A stretch of 64,000 nucleotides of DNA, from NCBI RefSeq assembly GCF_021504595.1, contig NZ_JACSGT010000003.1, positions 1 to 64,000 of the forward strand. Direction: 5' to 3'. The stretch comes from Chryseobacterium indicum. Lineage in GTDB: Bacteria > Bacteroidota > Bacteroidia > Flavobacteriales > Weeksellaceae. The notes beneath the pieces were generated by a model. That model was not told the DNA's origin, did not search any database, and saw only the letters and a list, made by a program, of their open reading frames with translations. This document shows, one piece after another, positions 1 through 8,206 of this stretch. Within the stretch, counting starts at the first letter, position 1; each line of letters starts with the position of its first letter. A program made the translations under genes and the position numbers.

Positions 1-83
1 GAAAAAAATGTAACAATCACACTTACTGTGAATTTGTGGATAAAAAAAATACAAACATAAGAATCAGGTTTAAAACTTTTTCT

Positions 84-91
84 TACATTTG
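84..91 (+). promoter_or_regulatory. -7 promoter element of the 6S-like RNA
   Basis: TACATTTG matches the Bacteroidetes TAnnTTTG consensus. No protein gene follows on this strand, which supports a non-coding transcript starting near 98. No convincing -33 element is visible. Confidence 0.5.
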
Positions 92-97
92 TATGTC

Positions 98-217
98 AAC
101 AGCATAAGGAAATTTTTGGTTAATTCTCTTTCTGCCTCCTGAGACGAAATCCGTTTATTCTAGGCAAACAATGCAGTCTCTTGAAAGATTACCCTGTCCA
201 ATTCTTTCCTTTTTTTA
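98..217 (+). ncRNA. Candidate 6S-like structured RNA
   Basis: No ORF lies here, but the segment follows a consensus -7 element (TACATTTG, 84-91) and ends in a T-tract (210-216). It can fold into one long interrupted rod: 106-112 pairs with 205-211, 116-119 with 198-201, 127-132 with 183-188, and an inner hairpin pairs 134-137 with 162-165; 141-145 could alternatively pair with 176-180. A closing stem, a central bubble and an inner hairpin over about 115 nt are the architecture of 6S RNA; Flavobacteria have a 6S candidate called Flavo-1. The fold is seen by hand pairing only; the 6S identity is inference. Confidence 0.5.
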
Positions 218-577
218 TTGCTTTATTTTCCTCTTCTGATAGAAAAATCCTCCAATTTGAAGTATAAAGAATATAGATAACGAAACAGCATTTAATACTT
301 GTTCATAATCTTCTGAATAGACACAATAGAAAACTGAAAAAATAAAAAGCATAGAAAAAGTAACCCCAAAAGCATTTTCGGAATTACCTTTATATAGAAA
401 AAGCAAAACATTCTCTGTAACCAGACTATATATTAGTAAGATAACATAGAGTAAAAATATAAAAACCAATGCCAGAACACCACCTTGACCTTCTATTTTA
501 AAAAACATAAGGAAAGCAATGCACGATACAATAAATCCTATGACACTTGCAGCAATATTCCTTAAAATGTTCTGCAT
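215..577 (-). CDS. Small multi-pass membrane protein, unknown function
   Basis: 120 aa with about four hydrophobic segments (near residues 9-27, 35-53, 69-87 and 94-112) and a basic C-terminal tail, so an inner-membrane protein is predicted. I do not recognise the family. It lies 33 bp downstream of phnA on the same strand and may be co-transcribed with it. Its stop codon sits in the T-tract that ends the convergent 6S-like RNA. Function unassigned. Confidence 0.6.
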   Translation of the reverse strand: MQNILRNIAASVIGFIVSCIAFLMFFKIEGQGGVLALVFIFLLYVILLIYSLVTENVLLFLYKGNSENAFGVTFSMLFIFSVFYCVYSEDYEQVLNAVSLSIFFILQIGGFFYQKRKIKQ

Positions 578-610
578 TACAAAAATTTAAATGCTGAAAT
601 TTGTTAAAAA

Positions 611-955
611 TTAAGCCTTTTTCACAAATTCAGACTTCAGTGCCATAGAACCGAAACCATCTATTTTACAGTCGATATTATGATCGCTGTCCGGTCTCAG
701 ACGGATATTTTTAACTTTTGTTCCAGCTTTTACAGGTTTTGGAGCACCTTTTACCGGAAGATCTTTAATAACCACCACAGAATCTCCATCCTGAAGCTCG
801 TTACCGTTAGAATCTAAGATTTTCCCTGAATTTGATGCATCTGCGCTTTCTTCTTCGGGATTCCATTCGTAAAAACACTGGGAACAAACCATCATATTAT
901 CGCTCGGATAAGTAAACTCGGAGCTGCATTTTGGACAAAGTACAGTATCACTCAT
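611..955 (-). CDS. phnA: PhnA/YjdM family zinc-ribbon protein
   Basis: The N-terminus carries a zinc ribbon (two CxxC pairs, CPKC and CSQC) followed by the conserved PhnA core ([27 protein letters not shown]). The family is called alkylphosphonate utilisation protein PhnA or YjdM, but a role in phosphonate breakdown is not established. ATG at 955 is chosen over the longer in-frame start at 973 because the latter overlaps a -7 element at 971-978. 114 aa, normal for the family. Confidence 0.9.
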   Translation of the reverse strand: MSDTVLCPKCSSEFTYPSDNMMVCSQCFYEWNPEEESADASNSGKILDSNGNELQDGDSVVVIKDLPVKGAPKPVKAGTKVKNIRLRPDSDHNIDCKIDGFGSMALKSEFVKKA

Positions 956-970
956 ATTTTTAATTTTTTG

Positions 971-978
971 CAAAGTTA
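971..978 (-). promoter_or_regulatory. -7 promoter element of phnA
   Basis: On the minus strand this reads TAACTTTG, matching TAnnTTTG. The transcript would start about 10 nt before ATG 955, which excludes the upstream start codon. Confidence 0.5.
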
Positions 979-1011
979 ATTTTTTAATATATTCAGTTAA
1001 AATTTAATAAC

Positions 1012-1398
1012 ATGAGATATATCCGTAGATTTTTGATTTTTATTTCTTTAGTCCTGTTTTTCAGGTTATTTGCTCAGATATTTAATGAGGTTGACTTAAT
1101 TCCTAATTACACAATGACATTTGTTGATGAAGAAATTTCCCAAGTCGACCGTTTTCAGAATTTAAATGAATCTAAAGAATATTCAAAATCCCAGATCTAT
1201 AAATACCAGAAAATCAACAAAGAAAGATCAGATACAGCAAATTCGCAGCTTATGATGATCGTTGTTTTGGTTATTATTCAGTTGTTTTCTATTTTTCCAG
1301 CAGTACAAAAAATCCGGAACAGAATGAGCAGTACACAGACTAAAATTTTGAAACAGAAATTCTCAGCAGAAATTCGTACTTTTGCAGATTCAAAATAG
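1012..1398 (+). CDS. Hypothetical membrane protein
   Basis: 128 aa. There is a hydrophobic N-terminal segment (residues about 6-22, signal anchor or signal peptide) and a second membrane segment (about 80-98), with a basic C-terminal tail. The region between is polar and presumably periplasmic. No family is recognised. The stop lies 13 bp before the ATG of the following methyltransferase gene, so the two are probably co-transcribed. Confidence 0.65.
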   Translation: MRYIRRFLIFISLVLFFRLFAQIFNEVDLIPNYTMTFVDEEISQVDRFQNLNESKEYSKSQIYKYQKINKERSDTANSQLMMIVVLVIIQLFSIFPAVQKIRNRMSSTQTKILKQKFSAEIRTFADSK

Positions 1399-1411
1399 CA
1401 GAACCCAATTT

Positions 1412-2617
1412 ATGGAATTGATACACAGAAACCTGGCAATCGGAATTCACGATGCTTTGCAGGAAACATTTTTCGAAAAAAATAAATACGCCGATAAAGT
1501 AATCGAAAGACTTTTGAAAGCGAATAAAAAATGGGGAAGCCAGGACAGAGCAGTGGTTTCTGAGATTTTCTATAACATCATCCGTTGGAAAAAACGCCTT
1601 GAATATTACATGGGTGAAGGTGTAAAGCCCAACAATATTTATAAATTAATTATTGCTTATCTTCTTTGGAGCAAAACCAATTATAAGAAATTTGAAGAAT
1701 TCGACGGTATAAAAATCGCCGACATTCTTACCAAACTGAAAAAAGGAACCGTTCCTACAAAAGCAATCGAGCATTCTATTCCGGAATGGCTTGCCGAAAC
1801 TTTAGAAAAAGAACTGGGCGAAAAGTGGGAAAAAGAAATGTATGCCCTAAATGAGCAGGCTCCGACTGTTTTAAGAGCAAATTCTCTGAGAACAACAACC
1901 AAAGAGCTTATTTCTGATCTTTCCGATGAAAACATCGTTTCTTATCCTATTAAAAATTATCCGGACGCAGTACAATTGGAGGAAAAAAAGAATGTTTTCC
2001 TGACGACTGCTTTTAAAGAAGGTCTATTTGAAGTTCAGGATGCTTCTTCCCAAAAAATCGGGTATTTCCTTGATGTAAAGGAAGGACAGAGAGTTGTTGA
2101 TGCTTGTGCAGGTGCAGGAGGAAAAACGCTTCACTTAGCCGCTTTAATGCATAATAAAGGACAGATCATCGCATTGGATATTTTCGACTGGAAACTTGCC
2201 GAACTGAAAAGACGTGCAAAAAGAGCCGGAGCGCACAACATTGAAACCCGTATGATTTCTGATAATAAAGTCATTAAAAGGCTTCATGAAAAAGCAGACC
2301 GATTATTGATCGATGCTCCATGTTCTGGTTTGGGCGTTTTAAAAAGAAATCCGGACAGCAAATGGAAAATAGATCAGGCTTTTATCGACAGAATTAAGGT
2401 TGAACAGCAGCAGATTCTTCAGGATTATTCTAAAATGCTGAAAAAAGGCGGAAAAATGGTGTACGCAACGTGTTCTATTCTACCTTCTGAAAATAATTTG
2501 CAGGTTGATGAATTCATCAGAAACAATCCTAACTTTAAAATGATTAAAGACGAAAAAGTAATGCCAAGTGAAGGCTATGACGGGTTTTATATGGCTTTAA
2601 TTGAAAGGGTTTCTTAA
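1412..2617 (+). CDS. RsmB/NSUN-type RNA (cytosine-5) methyltransferase
   Basis: Class I SAM-dependent m5C RNA methyltransferase. The N-terminal third resembles the NusB-like region of RsmB. The catalytic half shows the SAM-binding motif DACAGAGGKT, the motif IV cysteine in DAPCSGLG and the motif VI cysteine in YATCSILPSEN, the two-cysteine arrangement of this family. The likely target is a 16S rRNA cytosine (C967 in RsmB), but the exact substrate cannot be read here. ATG at 1412 (401 aa) is preferred over a TTG at 1382 that lies inside the preceding gene. Confidence 0.9.
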   Translation: MELIHRNLAIGIHDALQETFFEKNKYADKVIERLLKANKKWGSQDRAVVSEIFYNIIRWKKRLEYYMGEGVKPNNIYKLIIAYLLWSKTNYKKFEEFDGIKIADILTKLKKGTVPTKAIEHSIPEWLAETLEKELGEKWEKEMYALNEQAPTVLRANSLRTTTKELISDLSDENIVSYPIKNYPDAVQLEEKKNVFLTTAFKEGLFEVQDASSQKIGYFLDVKEGQRVVDACAGAGGKTLHLAALMHNKGQIIALDIFDWKLAELKRRAKRAGAHNIETRMISDNKVIKRLHEKADRLLIDAPCSGLGVLKRNPDSKWKIDQAFIDRIKVEQQQILQDYSKMLKKGGKMVYATCSILPSENNLQVDEFIRNNPNFKMIKDEKVMPSEGYDGFYMALIERVS

Positions 2618-2640
2618 AAAACATTCTTTATATAATGAAC

Positions 2641-2669
2641 AAAACTACTCTTTTCAGGGTAGTTTTTTG
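2641..2669 (+). terminator. Rho-independent terminator after the m5C methyltransferase
   Basis: Stem AAAACTAC (2641-2648) with GTAGTTTT (2659-2666), followed by T residues. Confidence 0.7.
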
Positions 2670-2795
2670 TTATACTCTTCATTACAAAAGACAATTGTAA
2701 AGCGATTTTTAAGGTTTTCAAAAGAATAAAAATCAAAGATGCTTAAAAACTGTTGTGGTCTTTTTCATCTCTGTTAAGTAACTTAAACAACTTCA

Positions 2796-3025
2796 GTTCG
2801 GGATAAGAAATAAATTTAAATAATTGAATTATCGCAAAGAAAAACAAAAGATTTTTTTACTTATTGAAAGTTTGTAAGCTAAACAAAGGCACTTCGTTTA
2901 TTTAAAAAAGACAAAAATGGTATTACTTGGATAAGTTTTACGCCTTTGTATATCTTAAAAGCTGAATTTTTGATAATTAAATCTCTTTGTTTAATCCTTG
3001 CGGTTAAGAAGATTTATCCCGAACT
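2796..3025. repeat. Inverted-repeat-bounded spacer element (MITE-like)
   Basis: The 480-bp gap between the methyltransferase and the PNGase-like gene has no convincing ORF. It holds a perfect 12-bp inverted repeat, AGTTCGGGATAA at 2796-2807 and its complement at 3014-3025, around about 206 bp of AT-rich DNA. Inside is a second inverted pair, CAAAGGC (2884-2890) and GCCTTTG (2942-2948). This nested arrangement suggests a degenerate miniature element or dispersed intergenic repeat. No target-site duplication was confirmed. Confidence 0.4.
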
Positions 3026-3092
3026 CAGGTTAAATAAGAATTCTGGTAATTTTTTGTAGCTTTTGTGGTTAAAAAATGAATTTCTAAAGAAT

Positions 3093-3100
3093 TATCTTTG
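3093..3100 (+). promoter_or_regulatory. -7 element upstream of the PNGase-like gene
   Basis: TATCTTTG matches TAnnTTTG. It covers the TTG codon at 3098, so translation should start at ATG 3119, at or just after the transcription start. Confidence 0.5.
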
Positions 3101-3118
3101 CTAAAACCATTTCAAATT

Positions 3119-4783
3119 ATGCATCTAAGAATTTTAATAAGTTTCTTTACTTTTTTATGCTGTTTATTTTTTGCACAGACGTATGAAGTACAGTACCTCA
3201 GTTCATCCAACGGAAAAGTTTTAACGGAACAGTCTCCCACTTTAGTTTGGGCAAATGAAAAGGAAAATTTTATCCTGAATAACAAAATCAGAGAACAAAA
3301 AGCAGATTTCCCCTTCGAAATTACGAAAATTGAAAAACCTTCGAATACGGTAATTTCTTATGCATTTTTAAAATCTGACGAAATTATTTCAACTTCCGAT
3401 AAAGAATCTGTGGCAAAACAGACTTTTGAATTCACCAATGAAACCAAGAAAATTTTAGGCTACACCTGCAAAAAAGCAGTTACCAAAATCAATTCCAATA
3501 CCATAGAAGTCTGGTACACCAACGATCTGAAAATTCAGGGAGGACCTTCTGTAATCGGACAAAATCTGGGATTTGTTCTAGAAATTGAAAGAAATAAAAA
3601 CTCACTGATTACCGCTCAATCTATTAAAAAAGTTAAGAAAACTGATATTGATGCTATTCTGAAAGGATCGATTGATTCAACCGATCAGTTAGGTTACAGA
3701 GATCTTTTGTGGAAAAGCAGATTCACTACCCTAAAAGTTTTTGATCATGAAACCATTAATTTTTCAGATGAATCTAAATCTGACGAAAACATAAAAAGAT
3801 TCGCCAACGGAACCATTATTATGAAAAAAATTAAGTTCCCGAAAATTTCTGATGGCGGAAATATTTTCGTTGAATTAAAACAACAATCCAACGGCGATGC
3901 TTACGACAGAACCGGAACCGTATTTTTTGTACCGCAGGACAAATCGCAGTCTTTTTTCGACGGACTTGAAAAAGGTGTAAAAACACTTCCTGTATATGAA
4001 AACGGAAACGGAAAACAATATTACGGAATTACAGCAACGGAAAATTACAATCCCGCGGTAGAAATGATGAGATTTTTCACGGCTTTCGGAATCAATAAAT
4101 TCAATCATATTCAGTTAAAAGATAAAAACTGGCAAACGATCAGTCCGTATCGTGAAGATATTACAGACCTTAAACCTTCTCTTTCTGAAAAGGAATTATG
4201 GATCGGAACATTCATTGGAAATTACGATAAAGGCGGTCATAAAGTAAGTCTGGAAATCACCATTCACAAAAGCGATCAGACAATCTATAAAAACAATACG
4301 GTCATTCCTTTATTCAACACTCTGAACATTATGGAAATGGCAGGACAGGATTATTCTACCATGTTTAATAATGATAAAGGACTGTTTGTAGAGTTTACTT
4401 TAAAAAAGGATCTGAAAAATGCCCAGTTGAAATATACAACTACCGGTCATGGAGGCTGGGAAAACGGCGATGAATTTGTACCCAAAGCCAACTCGATCTT
4501 TTTAGACGGAAAAATGACCTTCTCTTTTACACCTTGGAGAACCGACTGCGGATCTTATCGTCTTTATAATCCTGCTTCAGGAAATTTTCCGGACGGACTT
4601 TCATCATCCGATCTCAGCAGATCGAACTGGTGTCCCGGAACAGTTACTAATCCCAATTTTATTCAGCTTGGAGATTTAAAAGCCGGAAAACATACCATTC
4701 AGGTAAAAATTCCGCAGGGCGCAACCGAAGGAACAAGCTTCAGTTCATGGAATGTTTCGGGAGTTTTGCTAGGGTCTCAATAA
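3119..4783 (+). CDS. Secreted GLPGLI-domain / PNGase F-like peptide-N-glycosidase fusion
   Basis: 554 aa from ATG 3119, with a signal peptide (residues 1-20 ending FFAQ). Residues about 20-180 match the GLPGLI family (GYTCKKA core, WYTNDL). The rest resembles the two-domain PNGase F fold: a YDR motif with D263, then the C-terminal signatures GHGGW, GDEF (E452), PWRTDC, NPASGNF, SSSDLSRSNWCPG and GDLKAGKHTI. PNGase F cleaves the amide bond between Asn and N-glycan; D60 and E206 of PNGase F are the plausible counterparts of D263 and E452. It likely acts outside the cytoplasm on host or dietary glycoproteins. Domain similarity is strong; activity is inferred. Confidence 0.85.
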   Translation: MHLRILISFFTFLCCLFFAQTYEVQYLSSSNGKVLTEQSPTLVWANEKENFILNNKIREQKADFPFEITKIEKPSNTVISYAFLKSDEIISTSDKESVAKQTFEFTNETKKILGYTCKKAVTKINSNTIEVWYTNDLKIQGGPSVIGQNLGFVLEIERNKNSLITAQSIKKVKKTDIDAILKGSIDSTDQLGYRDLLWKSRFTTLKVFDHETINFSDESKSDENIKRFANGTIIMKKIKFPKISDGGNIFVELKQQSNGDAYDRTGTVFFVPQDKSQSFFDGLEKGVKTLPVYENGNGKQYYGITATENYNPAVEMMRFFTAFGINKFNHIQLKDKNWQTISPYREDITDLKPSLSEKELWIGTFIGNYDKGGHKVSLEITIHKSDQTIYKNNTVIPLFNTLNIMEMAGQDYSTMFNNDKGLFVEFTLKKDLKNAQLKYTTTGHGGWENGDEFVPKANSIFLDGKMTFSFTPWRTDCGSYRLYNPASGNFPDGLSSSDLSRSNWCPGTVTNPNFIQLGDLKAGKHTIQVKIPQGATEGTSFSSWNVSGVLLGSQ

Positions 4784-4790
4784 AACAAAA

Positions 4791-4818
4791 CCTTCTCGCA
4801 AACTGAATTGCAAGAAGG
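4791..4818 (+). terminator. Terminator-like hairpin after the PNGase-like gene
   Basis: CCTTCTCGCAA pairs with TTGCAAGAAGG with one mismatch. The rest of the 320-bp gap up to asnB is AT-rich and holds only the asnB promoter. Confidence 0.5.
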
Positions 4819-5052
4819 TAAAAACACAAATGATGAAAAAAAATTATTTCGAGCCACAAAGTAAGGGCTAAAATTTGTAGAATAAATTATCATACATTAA
4901 GAAATATCTCATAATAATTTCGTATGTAATGAATAAATCGGGTATGTGAGTTAAAAAAATCAACTAAAATCTTATTTTACATTTAAAATAATTAAATTTA
5001 TACTTCATTTTAAATTATTTAATTAAAAATATTAACTTATTTAAAATTTTTG

Positions 5053-5083
5053 TTGTTATTTTTAAACCACTATTCTACTTTTG
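5053..5083 (+). promoter_or_regulatory. asnB promoter
   Basis: A -33 TTG (5053-5055) and -7 TACTTTTG (5076-5083) are spaced by 20 nt, as in the Bacteroidetes consensus. The ATG follows 21 nt later. Confidence 0.6.
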
Positions 5084-5104
5084 TTTCAAATTAAATAACA
5101 AAAA

Positions 5105-6778
5105 ATGTGTGGAATTGTATGTTTGTTTGATGCCAAACAAAAAACTGAAATGTTAAGACCTCAGGTTCTTGAAATGTCTAAAAAAATTCGTCACCGTGGT
5201 CCGGACTGGAGCGGAGTGTTCCAGAATGATAAAGTGGTTTTCTCTCATGAAAGACTTGCCATCGTGGATCCTACCTCCGGAAAACAGCCATTATTTACCA
5301 AAGACGGAAAAATAGTTCTTGCTGTGAACGGTGAAATCTACAATCATAGAGAACTGAAAGAAGAATTTCCTGATTATGAATTTCAGACACAGTCAGACTG
5401 TGAGGTTATTTTAGCCTTATATCAAAAATACGGAAAAGATTTTGTTGAAAAATTAAATGGAATTTTTGCCTTTTCTTTATATGATACAGAAAATGATGTG
5501 TATCTCATTGCACGCGATCACATGGGAATCTGTCCTCTATATCACGGTTGGGATAAAAACGGAAACTATTACGTTGCTTCAGAACTGAAAGCGCTGGAAG
5601 GAGTCTGCAAAACCATTGAGACTTTTTTACCGGGACATTTGGTGTACAGCAAAGACGGAAGCCAGCTTCAGCAGTGGTACAAAAGAGACTGGGAAAGTTT
5701 TGACGCTGTAAAAGATAACGAAACGGATATTGAGAAATTAAGAAAAGGACTGGAAGATGCAGTTCACAGACAATTGATGAGCGACGTTCCTTACGGAGTT
5801 TTGCTTTCAGGCGGATTAGATTCTTCCGTAATTTCTGCGATTACGGCAAAATTTGCAAGACAGAGAGTGGAAAGCGGAGATACACAGGAAGCGTGGTATC
5901 CGAGATTGCACAGTTTTGCAGTCGGTTTGGTAGGATCGCCGGATTTGGCAGCAGCTCAGAAAGCAGCAGAACACATCGGTTCGGTTCACCATGAAGTTAA
6001 TTTTACCGTTCAGGAAGGTCTGGATGCGGTTCGTGATGTTATTTATCATCTGGAAACGTATGATGTAACAACAGTGAGAGCTTCAACGCCGATGTATCTT
6101 TTGGCAAGAGTGATTAAATCGATGGGGATTAAAATGGTGCTTTCCGGAGAAGGTTCTGATGAATTGTTCGGTGGTTATTTATACTTCCATAAAGCTCCGA
6201 ATGCGAAAGAATTCCATGATGAAACCGTAAGAAAATTAGGAAAACTTCACCTGTACGATTGTTTAAGAGCCAACAAAGCGTTGATGAGTTGGGGAATTGA
6301 AGGACGTGTTCCTTTCCTTGATAAAGAATTTATGGATATCGCCATGACTGTGAATCCAAAAGATAAAATGGTAAATGCTGCCGAAGGAAAAATTGAAAAG
6401 TGGGTTCTGAGAAAAGCTTTCGAAGATATTCTTCCGGAATCTATTGTCTGGAGACAGAAAGAGCAGTTTTCGGATGGAGTTGGTTATTCATGGATCGATA
6501 CTTTAAAAGCCGTTGCTGAAAAAGAAGTAACAGACGAAATGATGGCAAATGCAAAATTCAGATTTCCTTTAAATACGCCTCAAAACAAGGAAGAATACCG
6601 TTACAGAACAATTTTTGAAGAGCATTTCCCAAGTGAAACTGCGGCTGCAACAGTTCCTTCGGTTCCTTCCGTTGCTTGTTCTACGCCGATTGCACTGGAA
6701 TGGGATGAAGCATTCAAAAATATGAACGATCCGAGCGGAAGAGCGGTAAAAGTGCATGAAACGTCTTACGGTGAGTAG
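5105..6778 (+). CDS. asnB: Asparagine synthase B (glutamine-hydrolysing)
   Basis: Converts aspartate, glutamine and ATP to asparagine, glutamate, AMP and PPi in the cytoplasm. The mature N-terminus is the class II glutaminase nucleophile C2 (MCGIVCLFD), with the HRGPDWSG and NGEIYNH glutaminase motifs. The synthetase domain has the PP-loop SGGLDSS at residues 235-241 and the GEGSDELFGGY motif. 557 aa, close to E. coli AsnB. The C-terminal tail after residue 500 is rich in Ala/Ser/Pro, as in other AsnB proteins. It is monocistronic with its own promoter and terminator. An L-asparaginase at 29 kb provides the opposite reaction. Confidence 0.97.
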   Translation: MCGIVCLFDAKQKTEMLRPQVLEMSKKIRHRGPDWSGVFQNDKVVFSHERLAIVDPTSGKQPLFTKDGKIVLAVNGEIYNHRELKEEFPDYEFQTQSDCEVILALYQKYGKDFVEKLNGIFAFSLYDTENDVYLIARDHMGICPLYHGWDKNGNYYVASELKALEGVCKTIETFLPGHLVYSKDGSQLQQWYKRDWESFDAVKDNETDIEKLRKGLEDAVHRQLMSDVPYGVLLSGGLDSSVISAITAKFARQRVESGDTQEAWYPRLHSFAVGLVGSPDLAAAQKAAEHIGSVHHEVNFTVQEGLDAVRDVIYHLETYDVTTVRASTPMYLLARVIKSMGIKMVLSGEGSDELFGGYLYFHKAPNAKEFHDETVRKLGKLHLYDCLRANKALMSWGIEGRVPFLDKEFMDIAMTVNPKDKMVNAAEGKIEKWVLRKAFEDILPESIVWRQKEQFSDGVGYSWIDTLKAVAEKEVTDEMMANAKFRFPLNTPQNKEEYRYRTIFEEHFPSETAAATVPSVPSVACSTPIALEWDEAFKNMNDPSGRAVKVHETSYGE

Positions 6779-6922
6779 ATTCGGAAGTATGAGAGTGTGA
6801 GCGTTTTTTGAGTTTTTGAGATATTTTTTATTCTTCCCTATTTTTGGTTAACAAATAGAAGATGAGCATTCTGAAACGAAATCCTGAACTCTAAAAATCT
6901 AAACTTTACATAAAAATTTATC

Positions 6923-6950
6923 AATCCTGTAGCAATACAGGATTTTCTTT
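6923..6950 (+). terminator. Terminator after asnB
   Basis: AATCCTGTA-gcaa-TACAGGATT followed by TTCTTTT; a strong rho-independent terminator placed about 150 bp after the stop. Confidence 0.8.
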
Positions 6951-7050
6951 TGCATTTACCTTAATAATATTGTCAGAATTTAACCGTTAATCAAATATAT
7001 TATCTAATAAATAATTATATTTGGAAAACGAAAATATCAATTATAAAAAA

Positions 7051-7863
7051 ATGAGAAGAAACATTACTATCTTATTTGCTTTATTATCCATGACTTTTGC
7101 TTTCGGACAGGGAAAATATGGTAAATATCTTAGCTCCAAAAAACTGGCAATGGTGTATAAAAGTGTGAAAGATGGCGATAAAGACGACTTCTACCAACAA
7201 TACTACTGGCTGGTAAAAGCGGAACAGCTGAAAACGTATCCTCACCTTAAAGAAATAAAACCAAAAGTTTTATATGAATTTGTAAAAAAAGTAAATCCTC
7301 AGAATCCGACTAAAAAACTGGATGCAAGAGGTAAAGAACTGAGACAGACGGCAGAATTATCGTTAAACCAGTATTTCAAAAACAAAAATCTGGATAACAA
7401 TTCTGTTTTAATGTACAATCTGGAAACGTATGTAGACCCGTCAAAAGGACAGTATTATACAAAAGTTGATGCAGAAAAGATCAAAGAACTGGTTCCTAAA
7501 GAACTTTATGCCTTTAACTCCAATAATAGAAATACAGGAGAAGATAAAACGTATTATCTTTGGATCAATAAAGAAAAAGAAGATTTCAATATTGTAGATA
7601 TCATTCCTGAAGAGAAAGAAAATAAAGCGTTCTATGCGAGAGTGAAGCAGTATCTTCCGAGCTATAAATTTTCAAAATATGTTCCTTCTGTGAAAAAAGG
7701 GACAAAAACGGACAGAACAGATGCAGATTTCTACTACATTATGCCGTTTGAGCAAAACACAGACAACATCGAATACAAAACAAAAGATTTCAAAACTTTC
7801 GAATTAAGCCAGTACAGAAAAGCCGGCGAAGAATGGAAAGGGGTTGAAAAACCAAGAAAATAA
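7051..7863 (+). CDS. Secreted protein of unknown function
   Basis: 270 aa from ATG 7051, which begins a typical signal peptide (MRRNITILFALLSMTFAFGQ). The longer reading from TTG 7021 would put ten polar residues before it and is rejected. The mature part is rich in Lys, Tyr and charged residues, without membrane segments or a recognised domain. Periplasmic or exported location is inferred. It is a single-gene unit bounded by terminators. Confidence 0.7.
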   Translation: MRRNITILFALLSMTFAFGQGKYGKYLSSKKLAMVYKSVKDGDKDDFYQQYYWLVKAEQLKTYPHLKEIKPKVLYEFVKKVNPQNPTKKLDARGKELRQTAELSLNQYFKNKNLDNNSVLMYNLETYVDPSKGQYYTKVDAEKIKELVPKELYAFNSNNRNTGEDKTYYLWINKEKEDFNIVDIIPEEKENKAFYARVKQYLPSYKFSKYVPSVKKGTKTDRTDADFYYIMPFEQNTDNIEYKTKDFKTFELSQYRKAGEEWKGVEKPRK

Positions 7864-7866
7864 ATT

Positions 7867-7899
7867 AAAAAGTCCTGTGAAGTTTCGCAGGACTTTTTT
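7867..7899 (+). terminator. Terminator after the secreted unknown
   Basis: AAAAAGTCCTG (7867-7877) pairs with CAGGACTTTTT (7888-7898) and ends in T residues. The following gap to 8206 holds no supported gene, only the inverted repeat at 8182-8197. Confidence 0.8.
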
Positions 7900-8181
7900 A
7901 CTGGAATATTTTTTAATACAAATGGCACAAATTTTTGCACGAATATTCACAATTGCTCGTAAAATTTAAGAAAATAGAATATTATAAATGTTGTTATTGA
8001 TAACATCATCAAAAACTTAAAATAGCTAACAGTTCAGGAGTATCAGGAAAAATATTGCGGCAAATAGATTTTTCCTTCGTGGAAATAATAGCTTAATCCA
8101 TCGATTAACATCTTCTCTTTATTAAAAGGAATAAAAATTGCTTTGAAAATTACATTCTCATTTTTTTTGAACCAAACAAAT

Positions 8182-8197
8182 CTGGAAGCTTTTCCAG
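8182..8197. promoter_or_regulatory. Inverted repeat just upstream of the MFS exporter
   Basis: CTGGAA-gctt-TTCCAG is a perfect 6-bp dyad ending 9 nt before the ATG of the exporter. It could be an operator or a 5' UTR hairpin. No regulator gene is adjacent. Confidence 0.35.
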
Positions 8198-8206
8198 TGA
8201 AAATAC

